NCBI RefSeq assembly: GCF_006715725.1
Contig: NZ_VFNU01000001.1
Location: 2,418,001-2,482,000, forward strand
Direction of reading: 5' to 3'
DNA length: 64,000 nucleotides
DNA from: Nocardioides sp. SLBN-35
Lineage (GTDB): Bacteria; Actinomycetota; Actinomycetes; Propionibacteriales; Nocardioidaceae
The translations under genes and the position numbers were made by a program. The notes beneath the pieces were generated by a model. It searched no databases. It worked only from the letters and a program-made list of their open reading frames with translations, and was not told where the DNA came from. Positions 34,206 through 42,112 of the stretch are shown here, piece by piece (the first letter of the stretch is position 1; each line of letters opens with the position of its first letter).

Positions 34206-35393
34206 TCAGCCCCTCCCGCGACGGAACAGGCCGCGCGAGCGGGTCGGCTCGGGCTGGCTCGAGGTCGCGGAGGCCGGCGCGGCGACCGGCTCGCCCGTGA
34301 CCGACGCCGCGAGGTGTGCGTAGGCGAGGCTCGCGGGGTGGCCCGGCTTGTGGGAGACGATCGGCGTACCCGCGTTGGTGGCGGCCGCGATGTCGACCGC
34401 CGTCGCGACCTGCGCGCTGACCGGCATGCCGAGGATGCTCTCGACCTTCTCCACGCTGATGCCGACCTCGTCGTCGGCCCGGTTGAGCAGCAGGTGCCGG
34501 TGACCGCGGGCGATGCTCAGCATGTCCATGGTCTCGAGGGCGACCTTGACGTTCTTCAGGGTCGGTACGTCGAGGGTCGCGACGATCACGCACTCGTCGG
34601 TCTCGTCGAGCGCGGTCAGGGTGGCGTCGTCGAAGGACGGCGAGGTGTCGACCACGATGTAGTCGAAGCCGTCGCGCAGCGCCCGCAGGATCCGCGAGAT
34701 GAGCAGGGGAGTGACCCGCTCGCGGACGTCGGGGTGGGCCGGGGCGGCGAGGACGGTGAGCGAGTCCTGGTGCCGGGTCAGCAGTCCCTCGAGCATGCCG
34801 AGGTCGATCGAGTCCTCCGAGCCGACGGCCTGCTCGATCGAGTGGGTCGGGAAGAGCTGCATGGTGATCGCGACGTCGCCGAAGGCCAGGTCGAGGTCGA
34901 CCAGGCACACCTTGCGGGCCCCGCGGTCGGTCAGCGCGAGCGCGAGGTTGACCGAGGACGTCGTCTTGCCCACACCGCCCTTGGGGGAGAACACCGTCAC
35001 CACCCGGCCGAGCTGCCGGGCACCGCCCGGGCCGCGCAGGGCCTGGTAGAGCTGGTGGGCCCGCTCGACGGCGCTGGTGAGCGCCTTCTCGTCGCCGCCC
35101 GTGACGACAACGTCGCGGATGCCGGCGTGCATCGCCCGGGTCAGGACCTCGGTGTCGAACTGGTCGCGGACCAGCACGACGCTGACGGTGGGGCGCTTGA
35201 TGCGCAGCTCCTCGGCCGTGGCGAGCGCCGCGCCGAGGTCGACGGTCGGGCCGAGGGCCACGACGTACTCGTCCGGGTGCTGGTCGAGCCACGCCACGGC
35301 CCGCTCGGTCGAGGCGACCGCGTGGGAGCCGGTGGGCAGGGCGCGCACCAGTGCGTCGACGAGCGACGGATCCTGTTCGACGAGAACCGGCAT
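34206..35393 (-). CDS. tadZ: Tad pilus localisation ATPase TadZ/CpaE
   Basis: A 395-residue MinD/ParA-like ATPase with an N-terminal receiver-like domain. The P-loop is Ser-Pro-Lys-Gly-Gly-Val-Gly-Lys-Thr-Thr, a deviant Walker A with the signature lysine. A Walker B-like Val-Val-Asp-Thr-Ser-Pro follows. CpaE/TadZ proteins place the Tad machine at a cell pole. The N-terminal domain lacks an obvious phosphorylation aspartate. The tail (about 370-395) is basic and disordered. Confidence 0.9.
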   Translation of the reverse strand: MPVLVEQDPSLVDALVRALPTGSHAVASTERAVAWLDQHPDEYVVALGPTVDLGAALATAEELRIKRPTVSVVLVRDQFDTEVLTRAMHAGIRDVVVTGGDEKALTSAVERAHQLYQALRGPGGARQLGRVVTVFSPKGGVGKTTSSVNLALALTDRGARKVCLVDLDLAFGDVAITMQLFPTHSIEQAVGSEDSIDLGMLEGLLTRHQDSLTVLAAPAHPDVRERVTPLLISRILRALRDGFDYIVVDTSPSFDDATLTALDETDECVIVATLDVPTLKNVKVALETMDMLSIARGHRHLLLNRADDEVGISVEKVESILGMPVSAQVATAVDIAAATNAGTPIVSHKPGHPASLAYAHLAASVTGEPVAAPASATSSQPEPTRSRGLFRRGRG

Positions 35394-35400
35394 GTCGTCC

Positions 35401-36126
35401 TCACTCGCTGTCGCGGATGGTGGCGCAAGGTCCGGTCTTGTCGACCTGGACCTCGCTCTCTGCGTTGAGCAGGGCCACGGAGAGCTCGCCGCGCTCCCGG
35501 CCGTCCTGGAGCCACTCGAACTGCTCCTGGGTGACGGCGAGGTGCAGGGCGGGGGCCTTCTCAGCGGCGGCGTCGCCGCTCGAGTCGGTGGCGGTCTCGG
35601 TCTGCGCGCCCTTCGAGAGCACGGTGACGCGGTCGATGAGCAGGCAGGTCGGCGTGCTGGGGTTGACCGTCAGGAACACCGCGAGCTGCGAGCCCGGCTC
35701 GATGAAGGAGCCGACCGGGAGGTCGAAGGACTCCGGCTTGGCGATCATGCCCTTCGGCAGGGGCAGCGAGGCCACGTCGACGGGGTCGCCGACGCCACCG
35801 AACTTGGTCGACAGCAGCTGCTCGCCGGCGTACAGCGTGGTGAGCGCCACCTTGCCGTCGAGGTCGCCGAGGTCGCTCTGGCGCAGCGCGTTCTCGAGCA
35901 CCTGGCCCTGCGGTACGGCGGTCTCGGCGAGCTTGCCGGTGTCGAGCGCCGACTTGATGCTCTCGCCCGGCAGCACGGTCTTGCCTGCGGCGACGGTGAC
36001 GACGTTCGTCGTCTGGTACTTCTCCGCGGCGCGCGACTCGGCCCCCCGGGCGAAGACGAACACCAGCCCGACGCCGAGCGCGGCGATCACCGCGGCCACG
36101 ACGAGCAACAACCTGCGACGGTCCAC
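35401..36126 (-). CDS. CpaB/RcpC-like Tad assembly protein with SAF-like domain
   Basis: A 241-residue protein with an N-terminal signal anchor (Arg-Arg-Arg then hydrophobic, residues 5-27) and an extracytoplasmic SAF-like region with the Gly-Lys-Thr-Val-Leu-Pro-Gly-Glu pattern. In Gram-negative bacteria CpaB/RcpC connects to the outer-membrane secretin. No secretin exists here, so it may span the wall. It is the first gene of the Tad run. A GGAGG ribosome site lies nine bases before the GTG. Confidence 0.75.
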   Translation of the reverse strand: MDRRRLLLVVAAVIAALGVGLVFVFARGAESRAAEKYQTTNVVTVAAGKTVLPGESIKSALDTGKLAETAVPQGQVLENALRQSDLGDLDGKVALTTLYAGEQLLSTKFGGVGDPVDVASLPLPKGMIAKPESFDLPVGSFIEPGSQLAVFLTVNPSTPTCLLIDRVTVLSKGAQTETATDSSGDAAAEKAPALHLAVTQEQFEWLQDGRERGELSVALLNAESEVQVDKTGPCATIRDSE

Positions 36127-36274
36127 TTCAGAGCCCTCCCGCTCCCCATGTGCATGGTGGCTGCTCCCCGGTTGCAGCGCACGGCGAGGCTAGCGAAGGA
36201 CGTGCTCGGGGCGTGAGCGAAAAGGCCAATTGGGGCCGAATGATGCCCGATCGCCGGCCGCGGGATGGCCCGTT

Positions 36275-36287
36275 GGGACTATGTCCC
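36275..36287. promoter_or_regulatory. GGGAC-TAT-GTCCC palindrome upstream of the Tad operon
   Basis: Two five-base arms (36275-36279 and 36283-36287) are exact inverse complements. The site lies about 150 bases upstream of the cpaB-like start, inside the 218-base gap before it. It resembles DosR-type boxes in outline but has a shorter spacer. A role in Tad regulation is speculative. Confidence 0.35.
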
Positions 36288-36316
36288 GCGAGGTCCCGTG
36301 GGGTACGTGCGGCGGT

Positions 36317-36352
36317 CCCGTCAGGAGTCTCGTCGGGAGTCCCGTCAGGAGT
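36317..36352. repeat. 12-bp tandem repeat, three units
   Basis: CCCGTCAGGAGT, CTCGTCGGGAGT and CCCGTCAGGAGT lie head to tail at 36317, 36329 and 36341. The last unit includes the stop codon of the FadD15-like gene. The rest of the gap 36127-36344 holds the cpaB-like promoter region and the palindrome at 36275. Confidence 0.85.
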
Positions 36353-38135
36353 AGAGCGCGGCGATCTCGTCGCGGCACTCGCGCATGACGACATTGCGCT
36401 TGAGCTTGAGGCTCGGCGTCACCTGGCCCGCCTCCTCGGTCCAGTCCGTCTGCAGGATCACGAACTTCCGGATCGACTCCGCCTTGGAGACCGCCTTGTT
36501 GGCCTCGTCGACCGCGGCCTGGACCTCGGCACGCAGGTCCTCGTCGTCGACGAGGTCGGCCACCTTGCCGGTCTTGCCGTGCTGCTCGGCCCAGGCGGGG
36601 AAGGCCTCCTCGTCGATGGTGACGAGTGCGGCGATGAACGGCTGGCCGTCGCCCACGACCAGGCATTGGCTGACCAGGGCCGAGGCGCGGACCCGGTCCT
36701 CGAGGACCGCCGGCGCGACGTTCTTGCCTCCGGCGGTCACCAGGATCTCCTTCTTGCGACCGGTGATCCGCACGAAGCCCTCGTCGTCGACCTCCCCGAC
36801 GTCGCCGGTGTGGAACCAGCCGTCGCCGTCGATCGCCTCGGCCGTCGCGGCCGGGTTGTCCCAGTAGCCGGTGAAGACCTGGCCGCCGCGGAAGAGCAGC
36901 TCGCCGTCGTCGGCGATCCGTACGGCGGTGCCGGGGATCGGGCGCCCCACGGTGCCGACCTTCTGGGCGTCGGGAAGGTTGACCGTGAGCGCGGCGGTGG
37001 TCTCGGTCAGGCCGTAGCCCTCGAGCACGGTCACCCCGATCCCGCGGTAGAAGTGGCCGAGCCGGTCGCCGAGCGGTGCGCCGCCGGAGACCGCGAACTC
37101 GCACCGCCCGCCGAGCGCCGTGCGGAGCTTGCCGTAGACCAGTCGCGAGAACAGGGCGTGCTGGGCCCGCACCCGGACCGGGATCCGCCCGCCCTCGAGG
37201 GCGCGGGAGTAGGCGATCGCCGCTTCCGCAGCCCGGTCGAAGATCTTGCCCTTGCCGTCGGCGGTCGCCTTCTGCGACGCGGTGTTGAAGACCTTCTCGA
37301 AGACGCGGGGGACGGCGAGGATGAAGGTCGGCTGGAAGGTGGCCAGCTGGGGCAGCAGGTTCTTGATGTCCGCGCTGTGGCCCAGCCGGGTGCGGGACTT
37401 GATGCAGCCCACCTGGATGATCCGCGCGAACACGTGCGCCAGCGGCAGGAACAGCAGCGTCGAGGCGCCCTCGGCGTCGAACAGCCGCTCCAGCTCGGCG
37501 ACCGCGACGCCCAGCTCGGTCTGGAAGTTGTCGTGGGTGAGCATGCAGCCCTTGGGACGGCCGGTCGTGCCCGAGGTGTAGATCAGGGTCGCGAGATCGG
37601 CCGGGCCGGCCGTCGTACGACGCGCCTCGAGGTCGTCGTCGCCGAGGTCGGCGCCCAGCCCGGTCAGGGTCGCGATCGCCCCGTCCTCGATGGTCCACAG
37701 GTGCTCGAGCGCCGGCAGCCGGTCGCGGGTCGCCTCGACCCGGTCCCGGTGGCCGGCGTCCTCGCAGACCACGGCACGGGCGCCGGAGTCGGAGAGGATC
37801 CAGTTGACCTGCTCTTCCGAGGACGACTCGTAGATCGGCACGGTCGCCGCGCCGGCGAACCAGATCGCGTAGTCGAGCAGGGTCCACTCGTAGCGGGTGC
37901 GCGAGATCACAGCGACCCGGTCGCCGGCCTGGATTCCCGCTGCCATCAGGCCCTTGGCCACGGCCGACACCTCGGCCAGGAAGGTGGCGCAGGACACGTC
38001 GTCCCAGCCTCCGTCGGCGTTCGCCCGGCTGAACTGCACGGTCTGCGGCGCCTCGGCCGCGTTGCGGACCACGTCGTCGGTGAGGTTGCCCGTCCGGGGG
38101 ATCTCGATGGTCTGCGGGGTGGAGTACTCGCGCAC
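36345..38135 (-). CDS. Long-chain fatty-acid-CoA ligase, FadD15-like
   Basis: A 596-residue AMP-forming ligase. The P-loop-like Tyr-Thr-Ser-Gly-Thr-Thr-Gly-Arg-Pro-Lys-Gly, the Gly-Tyr-Gly-Leu-Thr-Glu-Thr motif, Gly-Trp-Phe-His-Thr-Gly-Asp and Gly-Arg-Lys-Lys-Glu are all visible. The C-terminal lysine sits in Leu-Lys-Leu-Lys-Arg. It should convert fatty acids to acyl-CoA with ATP. The length and gene neighbours fit mycobacterial FadD15 (Rv2187). It is divergent from the SRPBCC gene, 51 bases apart. The exact chain length is not evident. Confidence 0.92.
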   Translation of the reverse strand: MREYSTPQTIEIPRTGNLTDDVVRNAAEAPQTVQFSRANADGGWDDVSCATFLAEVSAVAKGLMAAGIQAGDRVAVISRTRYEWTLLDYAIWFAGAATVPIYESSSEEQVNWILSDSGARAVVCEDAGHRDRVEATRDRLPALEHLWTIEDGAIATLTGLGADLGDDDLEARRTTAGPADLATLIYTSGTTGRPKGCMLTHDNFQTELGVAVAELERLFDAEGASTLLFLPLAHVFARIIQVGCIKSRTRLGHSADIKNLLPQLATFQPTFILAVPRVFEKVFNTASQKATADGKGKIFDRAAEAAIAYSRALEGGRIPVRVRAQHALFSRLVYGKLRTALGGRCEFAVSGGAPLGDRLGHFYRGIGVTVLEGYGLTETTAALTVNLPDAQKVGTVGRPIPGTAVRIADDGELLFRGGQVFTGYWDNPAATAEAIDGDGWFHTGDVGEVDDEGFVRITGRKKEILVTAGGKNVAPAVLEDRVRASALVSQCLVVGDGQPFIAALVTIDEEAFPAWAEQHGKTGKVADLVDDEDLRAEVQAAVDEANKAVSKAESIRKFVILQTDWTEEAGQVTPSLKLKRNVVMRECRDEIAALYS

Positions 38136-38186
38136 GGAGCGAGGTTACCGCCGAGTTGGCGAATGTGGTCCGGTAGCCTTCCGGCC

Positions 38187-38642
38187 ATGGCCGAACAGAC
38201 GTCCTCGTCGATCGTCGTCGACGCCCCCGCCGCCGATGTGATGGCCGTCATCGCCGACTTCGCGGCGTACCCCCAGTGGGCCAAGGGCGTCACGGTCGCC
38301 GACGTGCGCTCGTCGTACGACGCCTCCGACCCGGGCCAGGGTGGCCGGGCCCGCGAGGTCTTCTTCGCGCTGGACGTCTCGCCGATCAAGGACGAGTACA
38401 CCCTCTCCTACGTGTGGGACGGCGACCGCCAGGTCACCTGGACCCTCGTCGAGGGCAAGATGCTCAAGGCGCTCGAGGGCGCCTACGTCCTGCGGGAGGC
38501 GGGCGCGTCGACCGAGGTGACCTACCGGCTGGCGCTCGACGTCTCCATCCCGCTGATCGGCATGCTCAAGCGCAAGGGCGAGAAGATCCTCATCGACACC
38601 GCGCTCAAGGGCCTGAAGAAGCGCGTCGAGTCCGGCGTCTGA
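38187..38642 (+). CDS. SRPBCC (polyketide cyclase/START-like) protein
   Basis: A 151-residue helix-grip protein with the typical pattern: an N-terminal strand, Ala-Ala-Tyr-Pro-Gln-Trp, and a long C-terminal helix (about 120-148). These bind hydrophobic ligands such as lipids or polyketides. It resembles Rv2185c by type and position. The next gene, an ArsA-type ATPase, starts nine bases later, so they probably form an operon. No specific ligand can be read. Confidence 0.85.
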   Translation: MAEQTSSSIVVDAPAADVMAVIADFAAYPQWAKGVTVADVRSSYDASDPGQGGRAREVFFALDVSPIKDEYTLSYVWDGDRQVTWTLVEGKMLKALEGAYVLREAGASTEVTYRLALDVSIPLIGMLKRKGEKILIDTALKGLKKRVESGV

Positions 38643-38651
38643 GGTCTGCGC

Positions 38652-39860
38652 GTGCGGATCGTTCTCTTCACCGGCAAGGGTGGTGTCGGCAAGTCCACCG
38701 TGGCCGCCGGCACGGCGGCCCTCGCGGCCGCGAGGGGCCTGCGCACCCTGGTGATCTCGACCGACGCCGCGCACTCGCTGGCCGATGCGTACGGCGCCCC
38801 GGGTGTCTCGACAGGCTCGACCAACTCGGGCGCCGAGCCGACCGAGGTCGCCCCCCACCTGTTCCTGCAGCAGGTCGACGCCCAGCTGCGCTTCGAGCAG
38901 TCCTGGGCCGACATCCAGCGCTACCTGCTCTCGGTGCTCGACGCCGTCGGCATGGACCCGGTCGCGGCCGAGGAGATGACGGTCATCCCCGGCGCCGAGG
39001 AGGTCCTCGCACTGCTCGAGCTGCGCCAGCACGCCCGCTCCGGCGCCTGGGACGTGATCGTCGTCGACTGTGCGCCGACCGCGGAGACGCTGCGGCTGCT
39101 GGCCCTGCCGGAGGCGCTCGGCTGGTACCTCGAGCGGCTGCTGCCGATCCAGCGCCGCCTGGTCAAGGCCCTGCGCCCGGTGCTCAACCGGGCGGCCGGC
39201 GTACCGATGCCCGGGGACGCGGTCTTCGACGCGATCACCCGCCTGCACGGCGAGCTCGACGACGTGCAGGCCCTGCTGTCCGGCCCGGAGTCGTCGGTGC
39301 GGCTGGTCCTCACGCCCGAGAAGGTCGTGCTCGCCGAGGCGCGCCGCGCCTACACCAGCCTGTGCCTGTTCGGCTACCGCGTCGACGGCGTCGTGGCCAA
39401 CCGGGTCTTCCCGGCCGGCGAGGACGACCCGTGGCGGGCCGGTTGGGTCACCGCCCAGGCCGGCGTGCTGCGCGAGGTCGCCCAGTCCTTCAGCGGACTG
39501 CCGGTGTGGACCTCGGAGTACCAGGCCGCCGAACCCGTGGGGGTTGCGGCGCTCAGCACCCTCGCCACGGACCTGTACGACGACGCCGACCCGCTCGCCG
39601 TACCTGCCGGCGACGGCCCGTTCCGGGTCGACCGCGGTGACGACGGGGGAGCCGTCGCCCATCTGTCCCTGCCCTTCGTGTCCCGCTCGGAGGTCGACCT
39701 GTCCCGCAACGGCGACGAGCTCGTGATGACGGTCGGCTCGTACCGCCGCCTGCTGACGCTGCCGCCCGGTCTCGCCCGGTTGCGGGTGGCCGGCGCGAGT
39801 GTGGTCGAGGGCGAGCTCCGGGTGCGGTTCGCCGAGCCCGAGCCGGTGGAGGCCCGATGA
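38652..39860 (+). CDS. ArsA/GET3-family ATPase
   Basis: A 402-residue SIMIBI-class ATPase. The P-loop is Gly-Lys-Gly-Gly-Val-Gly-Lys-Ser-Thr at 8-16, with a following Asp-Ala-Ala-His-Ser switch I and Val-Asp-Cys-Ala-Pro-Thr switch II. The C-terminal quarter is extra. Arsenite efflux is unlikely because arsB and arsR are absent; the relation to Get3-like chaperones suggests client-protein binding. A short repeat adds an in-frame loop after Gly-Ala-Pro (38805-38824). It overlaps the Cys-motif gene by ATGA. Synteny suggests a relative of Rv2184c. Confidence 0.88.
   Translation: MRIVLFTGKGGVGKSTVAAGTAALAAARGLRTLVISTDAAHSLADAYGAPGVSTGSTNSGAEPTEVAPHLFLQQVDAQLRFEQSWADIQRYLLSVLDAVGMDPVAAEEMTVIPGAEEVLALLELRQHARSGAWDVIVVDCAPTAETLRLLALPEALGWYLERLLPIQRRLVKALRPVLNRAAGVPMPGDAVFDAITRLHGELDDVQALLSGPESSVRLVLTPEKVVLAEARRAYTSLCLFGYRVDGVVANRVFPAGEDDPWRAGWVTAQAGVLREVAQSFSGLPVWTSEYQAAEPVGVAALSTLATDLYDDADPLAVPAGDGPFRVDRGDDGGAVAHLSLPFVSRSEVDLSRNGDELVMTVGSYRRLLTLPPGLARLRVAGASVVEGELRVRFAEPEPVEAR
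38805..38824. repeat. Short dispersed repeat inside the ArsA-type gene
   Basis: GTCTCGACAGGCTCGACCAA resembles a short sequence that I recall as abundant in Nocardioides-type genomes, normally outside genes. Here it lies in frame in the ArsA-type gene and encodes part of Val-Ser-Thr-Gly-Ser-Thr-Asn between switch I and the next helix. No second copy was found in this window. Confidence 0.45.
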
Positions 39861-40255
39861 CCGACGACCAGCCCCAGGACAAGAAGCCCGACGACATCGG
39901 CAGTGTCGGCGAGGAGGCGATGAAGCTCCTCGGCGCCTTCGCCGACCTGGCCCGCCAGCACGGCGGCGATGCCGCCGGCGGGGTCGGCAACCTCGCCGGG
40001 CAGGCGGCCGCGATGGCGCACGAGGTCGGCGAGCACATCGCCACCGACGCGGTCGAGTGCAAGTACTGCCCGGTGTGCCGGGTGGTCCACGCGGTCCGGC
40101 AGACCTCGCCCGAGGTCAAGGCGCACCTGATGGTGGCCGCATCCTCGCTGCTGCAGGCCGCGGCGAGCCTGATGGAGACGTCGCCGGAGAACGGCACCCG
40201 GACCTCCGAGGTGCAGCGCATCGACCTCGACGACCCCGAGGAGCCGACCCCGTGA
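39857..40255 (+). CDS. Conserved hypothetical with Cys-Lys-Tyr-Cys-Pro-Val-Cys motif
   Basis: A 132-residue acidic protein, helical in its middle. Around residue 70 it has Cys-Lys-Tyr-Cys-Pro-Val-Cys, then Val-Val-His, a compact cluster that could hold zinc or an Fe-S cluster. It lies between the ArsA-type ATPase (ATGA overlap) and a ROK kinase (GTGA overlap). It resembles DUF5304-like actinobacterial proteins. No function is known; the tight coupling suggests it works with the ATPase. Confidence 0.75.
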   Translation: MTDDQPQDKKPDDIGSVGEEAMKLLGAFADLARQHGGDAAGGVGNLAGQAAAMAHEVGEHIATDAVECKYCPVCRVVHAVRQTSPEVKAHLMVAASSLLQAAASLMETSPENGTRTSEVQRIDLDDPEEPTP

Positions 40256-41193
40256 GCCTGACCTGCGGCATCGACATCGGCGGCACCAAGATCGCGGGCG
40301 CCGTCGTCGACGAGGACGGCACCGTGCTCGCCGAGGCGCGGGTGGTCTCGCCCGCCACCGACCCCAGCGCGATCGAGGCCGCCGTCGCCGGTCTCGTCGC
40401 GCAGCTCGTCGCCGACCATCCCGTCACCGCCGTCGGAGTCGGAGCCGCGGGCTACATCGCCTCCGACCGCTCCACCGTGCTCTTCGCGCCCAACATCGCG
40501 TGGCGCAACGAGCCTCTCGGCGCCGACCTCGGCCGGCTGGTCGGGCTTCCCGTCGTCGTCGAGAACGACGGCAACGTCGCGGCCTGGGGCGAGTTCCGCT
40601 ACGGCGCCGGGCGCGACCACGACGACCAGCTGATGGTCACCGTCGGCACCGGTGTGGGCGGCGGCGTGATCGCCGGCGGCCGGCTGTTGCGCGGCGCCCA
40701 CGGCGTCGCCGGCGAGATCGGCCACCTGCGCCTGGTCCCCGACGGTCGCCTGTGCGGCTGCGGCAACCACGGCTGCCTCGAGCAGTACGCCAGCGGCTCC
40801 GCACTCGTGCGCGACACCCGCGAGGTCGTCCTCGCCGACCCGACTGCGGCAGCAGATCTGCTCGCACGGGCCGGCGGCGACGTGGAGGCGATCGACGGAC
40901 CGCTGATCACCGCCGCCGCCCAGGACGGCGACGCCTTCGCCGCCGGCCGGCTCGCGGCCCTCGGCGACGCGCTCGGCCAGGGGATCGCCTCGCTCGCCGC
41001 GGTGCTCGACCCCGGTGTGGTCGTGATCGGCGGTGGCGTCAGCGAGGCCCGCGACCTGCTCCTCGACCCGATCCGCACCGCCTTCGAGCGCGAGCTCACC
41101 GGCCGGGGCTTCCGGCCCGAGGCGGAGATCCGGCTGGCCGCGATGGGCAACCGCGCCGGCGTGGTCGGCGCGGCCGACCTGGCCCGCGGCTGA
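40252..41193 (+). CDS. ROK-family glucokinase
   Basis: A 313-residue sugar kinase. The phosphate-1 motif Asp-Ile-Gly-Gly-Thr-Lys is at 8-13, the catalytic Asp is in Glu-Asn-Asp-Gly-Asn, and the ROK zinc motif Cys-Gly-Cys-Gly-Asn-His-Gly-Cys-Leu-Glu is near 163. It probably phosphorylates glucose or a related hexose with ATP or polyphosphate. GTG start at 40252 overlaps the Cys-motif gene. In Streptomyces a ROK glucose kinase also mediates carbon control; that role is not demonstrable here. Confidence 0.88.
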   Translation: MSLTCGIDIGGTKIAGAVVDEDGTVLAEARVVSPATDPSAIEAAVAGLVAQLVADHPVTAVGVGAAGYIASDRSTVLFAPNIAWRNEPLGADLGRLVGLPVVVENDGNVAAWGEFRYGAGRDHDDQLMVTVGTGVGGGVIAGGRLLRGAHGVAGEIGHLRLVPDGRLCGCGNHGCLEQYASGSALVRDTREVVLADPTAAADLLARAGGDVEAIDGPLITAAAQDGDAFAAGRLAALGDALGQGIASLAAVLDPGVVVIGGGVSEARDLLLDPIRTAFERELTGRGFRPEAEIRLAAMGNRAGVVGAADLARG

Positions 41194-41194
41194 G

Positions 41195-42112
41195 ATGGCC
41201 GGCGCGACCGACTCCTGGGTCGGCGTCGACGTCGGCGGCACCAAGGTGCTCGCCGTCCGCGTCGACGCCGACGGCACGGTCGAGGCCAGCGCGACCCGAC
41301 CGATGCCCGGCCGGTCCGCCGGGACCGACGCGGTCGAGGAGGCGGTCGCCCTCGCCGCCCGTGACGTGTACGACGACCGGGAGCCCCGTGCGCTCGGGGT
41401 CTCGGCCGCCGGCCTGGTCGACGCCGCGGGCGAGCGCTTCCTGTTCGGCGCCCACCTGCCGTGGCGGGACGCACCGGTGCGTCGTGCCCTCGCCGAGCGG
41501 ACCGGCCTGCCCGTCGTACTCGACAACGACGCCAACTGCGCGGCCCACGCCGAGCTGGTCGCCGGCGCCGCCCGGGGTGTGCGCTCGGCGTTGCTCATCA
41601 CCATCGGCACGGGCATCGGCGGCGCGGTCGTCCTCGACGGCCGGGTGGTGCGCGGCGCGCACGGCCTGGCGGGGGAGTTCGGCCACATGCAGGTCGTACC
41701 CGACGGCCTCGCCTGCGAGTGCGGGCTGCGCGGCTGCTGGGAGCAGTACTGCAGCGGCCGCGCGCTCGAGCGGGTCACCCGGGTCGCGCTCGGAAGGCAC
41801 CTCGACGGTCCGGAGGTCACCGCCCTGGCCCGCGCGGGGGACCGGGTCGCGCTCAGCTCCTTCGCGTCCGTCGGCACCTGGCTCGGCGTCGGCGCGGCGG
41901 GACTGGTCTCGGCCTTCGACCCCGAGCTGGTGGTCGTCGGCGGCGGGGTGTCCGCGGTCGGCGACCTGCTGCTCGACCCCGCCCGCACGGCGCTCGCGGG
42001 CTCGCTGCAGGGCACCGCCTACCGCGCCGTGCCCGCGCTGGTCCCGGCCGGCCTGGGCCCGGAGGCCGGCGCGATCGGCGCCGCCCTGCTCGCGCGCGAC
42101 GGTCGTCGATGA
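41195..42112 (+). CDS. ROK-family sugar kinase (second copy)
   Basis: A 305-residue paralogue of the preceding kinase. The phosphate loop is Asp-Val-Gly-Gly-Thr-Lys, the catalytic Asp is in Asp-Asn-Asp-Ala-Asn, and the zinc motif is Cys-Glu-Cys-Gly-Leu-Arg-Gly-Cys-Trp-Glu. All catalytic elements are intact, so it is likely active, perhaps on a different hexose. It begins one base after the first kinase and overlaps the GT87-like gene as ATGA. Confidence 0.87.
   Translation: MAGATDSWVGVDVGGTKVLAVRVDADGTVEASATRPMPGRSAGTDAVEEAVALAARDVYDDREPRALGVSAAGLVDAAGERFLFGAHLPWRDAPVRRALAERTGLPVVLDNDANCAAHAELVAGAARGVRSALLITIGTGIGGAVVLDGRVVRGAHGLAGEFGHMQVVPDGLACECGLRGCWEQYCSGRALERVTRVALGRHLDGPEVTALARAGDRVALSSFASVGTWLGVGAAGLVSAFDPELVVVGGGVSAVGDLLLDPARTALAGSLQGTAYRAVPALVPAGLGPEAGAIGAALLARDGRR

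Noticed and set aside
32868..35468. An 866-codon plus-strand open frame opposite tadA and tadZ
   Set aside because: It is a GC-driven mirror of the conserved ATPases, with biased composition and no motif.
11223..36282. A 14-base match GCCCGTTGGGACTA near 11223 and 36269
   Set aside because: In 64 kb of GC-rich DNA several shared 14-mers are expected by chance, and the contexts differ.
36275..36287. DosR/DevR box
   Set aside because: The spacer is three bases rather than the four of the GGGACTWWAGTCCC consensus, and no dos genes are near; kept only as a palindrome.
36150..38186. Upstream extension of the SRPBCC gene by nearly 680 codons
   Set aside because: The frame runs antisense through the FadD15-like gene; the helix-grip fold begins at ATG 38187.
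38652..39860. Arsenite efflux ATPase ArsA
   Set aside because: No arsB, arsD or arsR nearby, and the neighbours are envelope and sugar genes.
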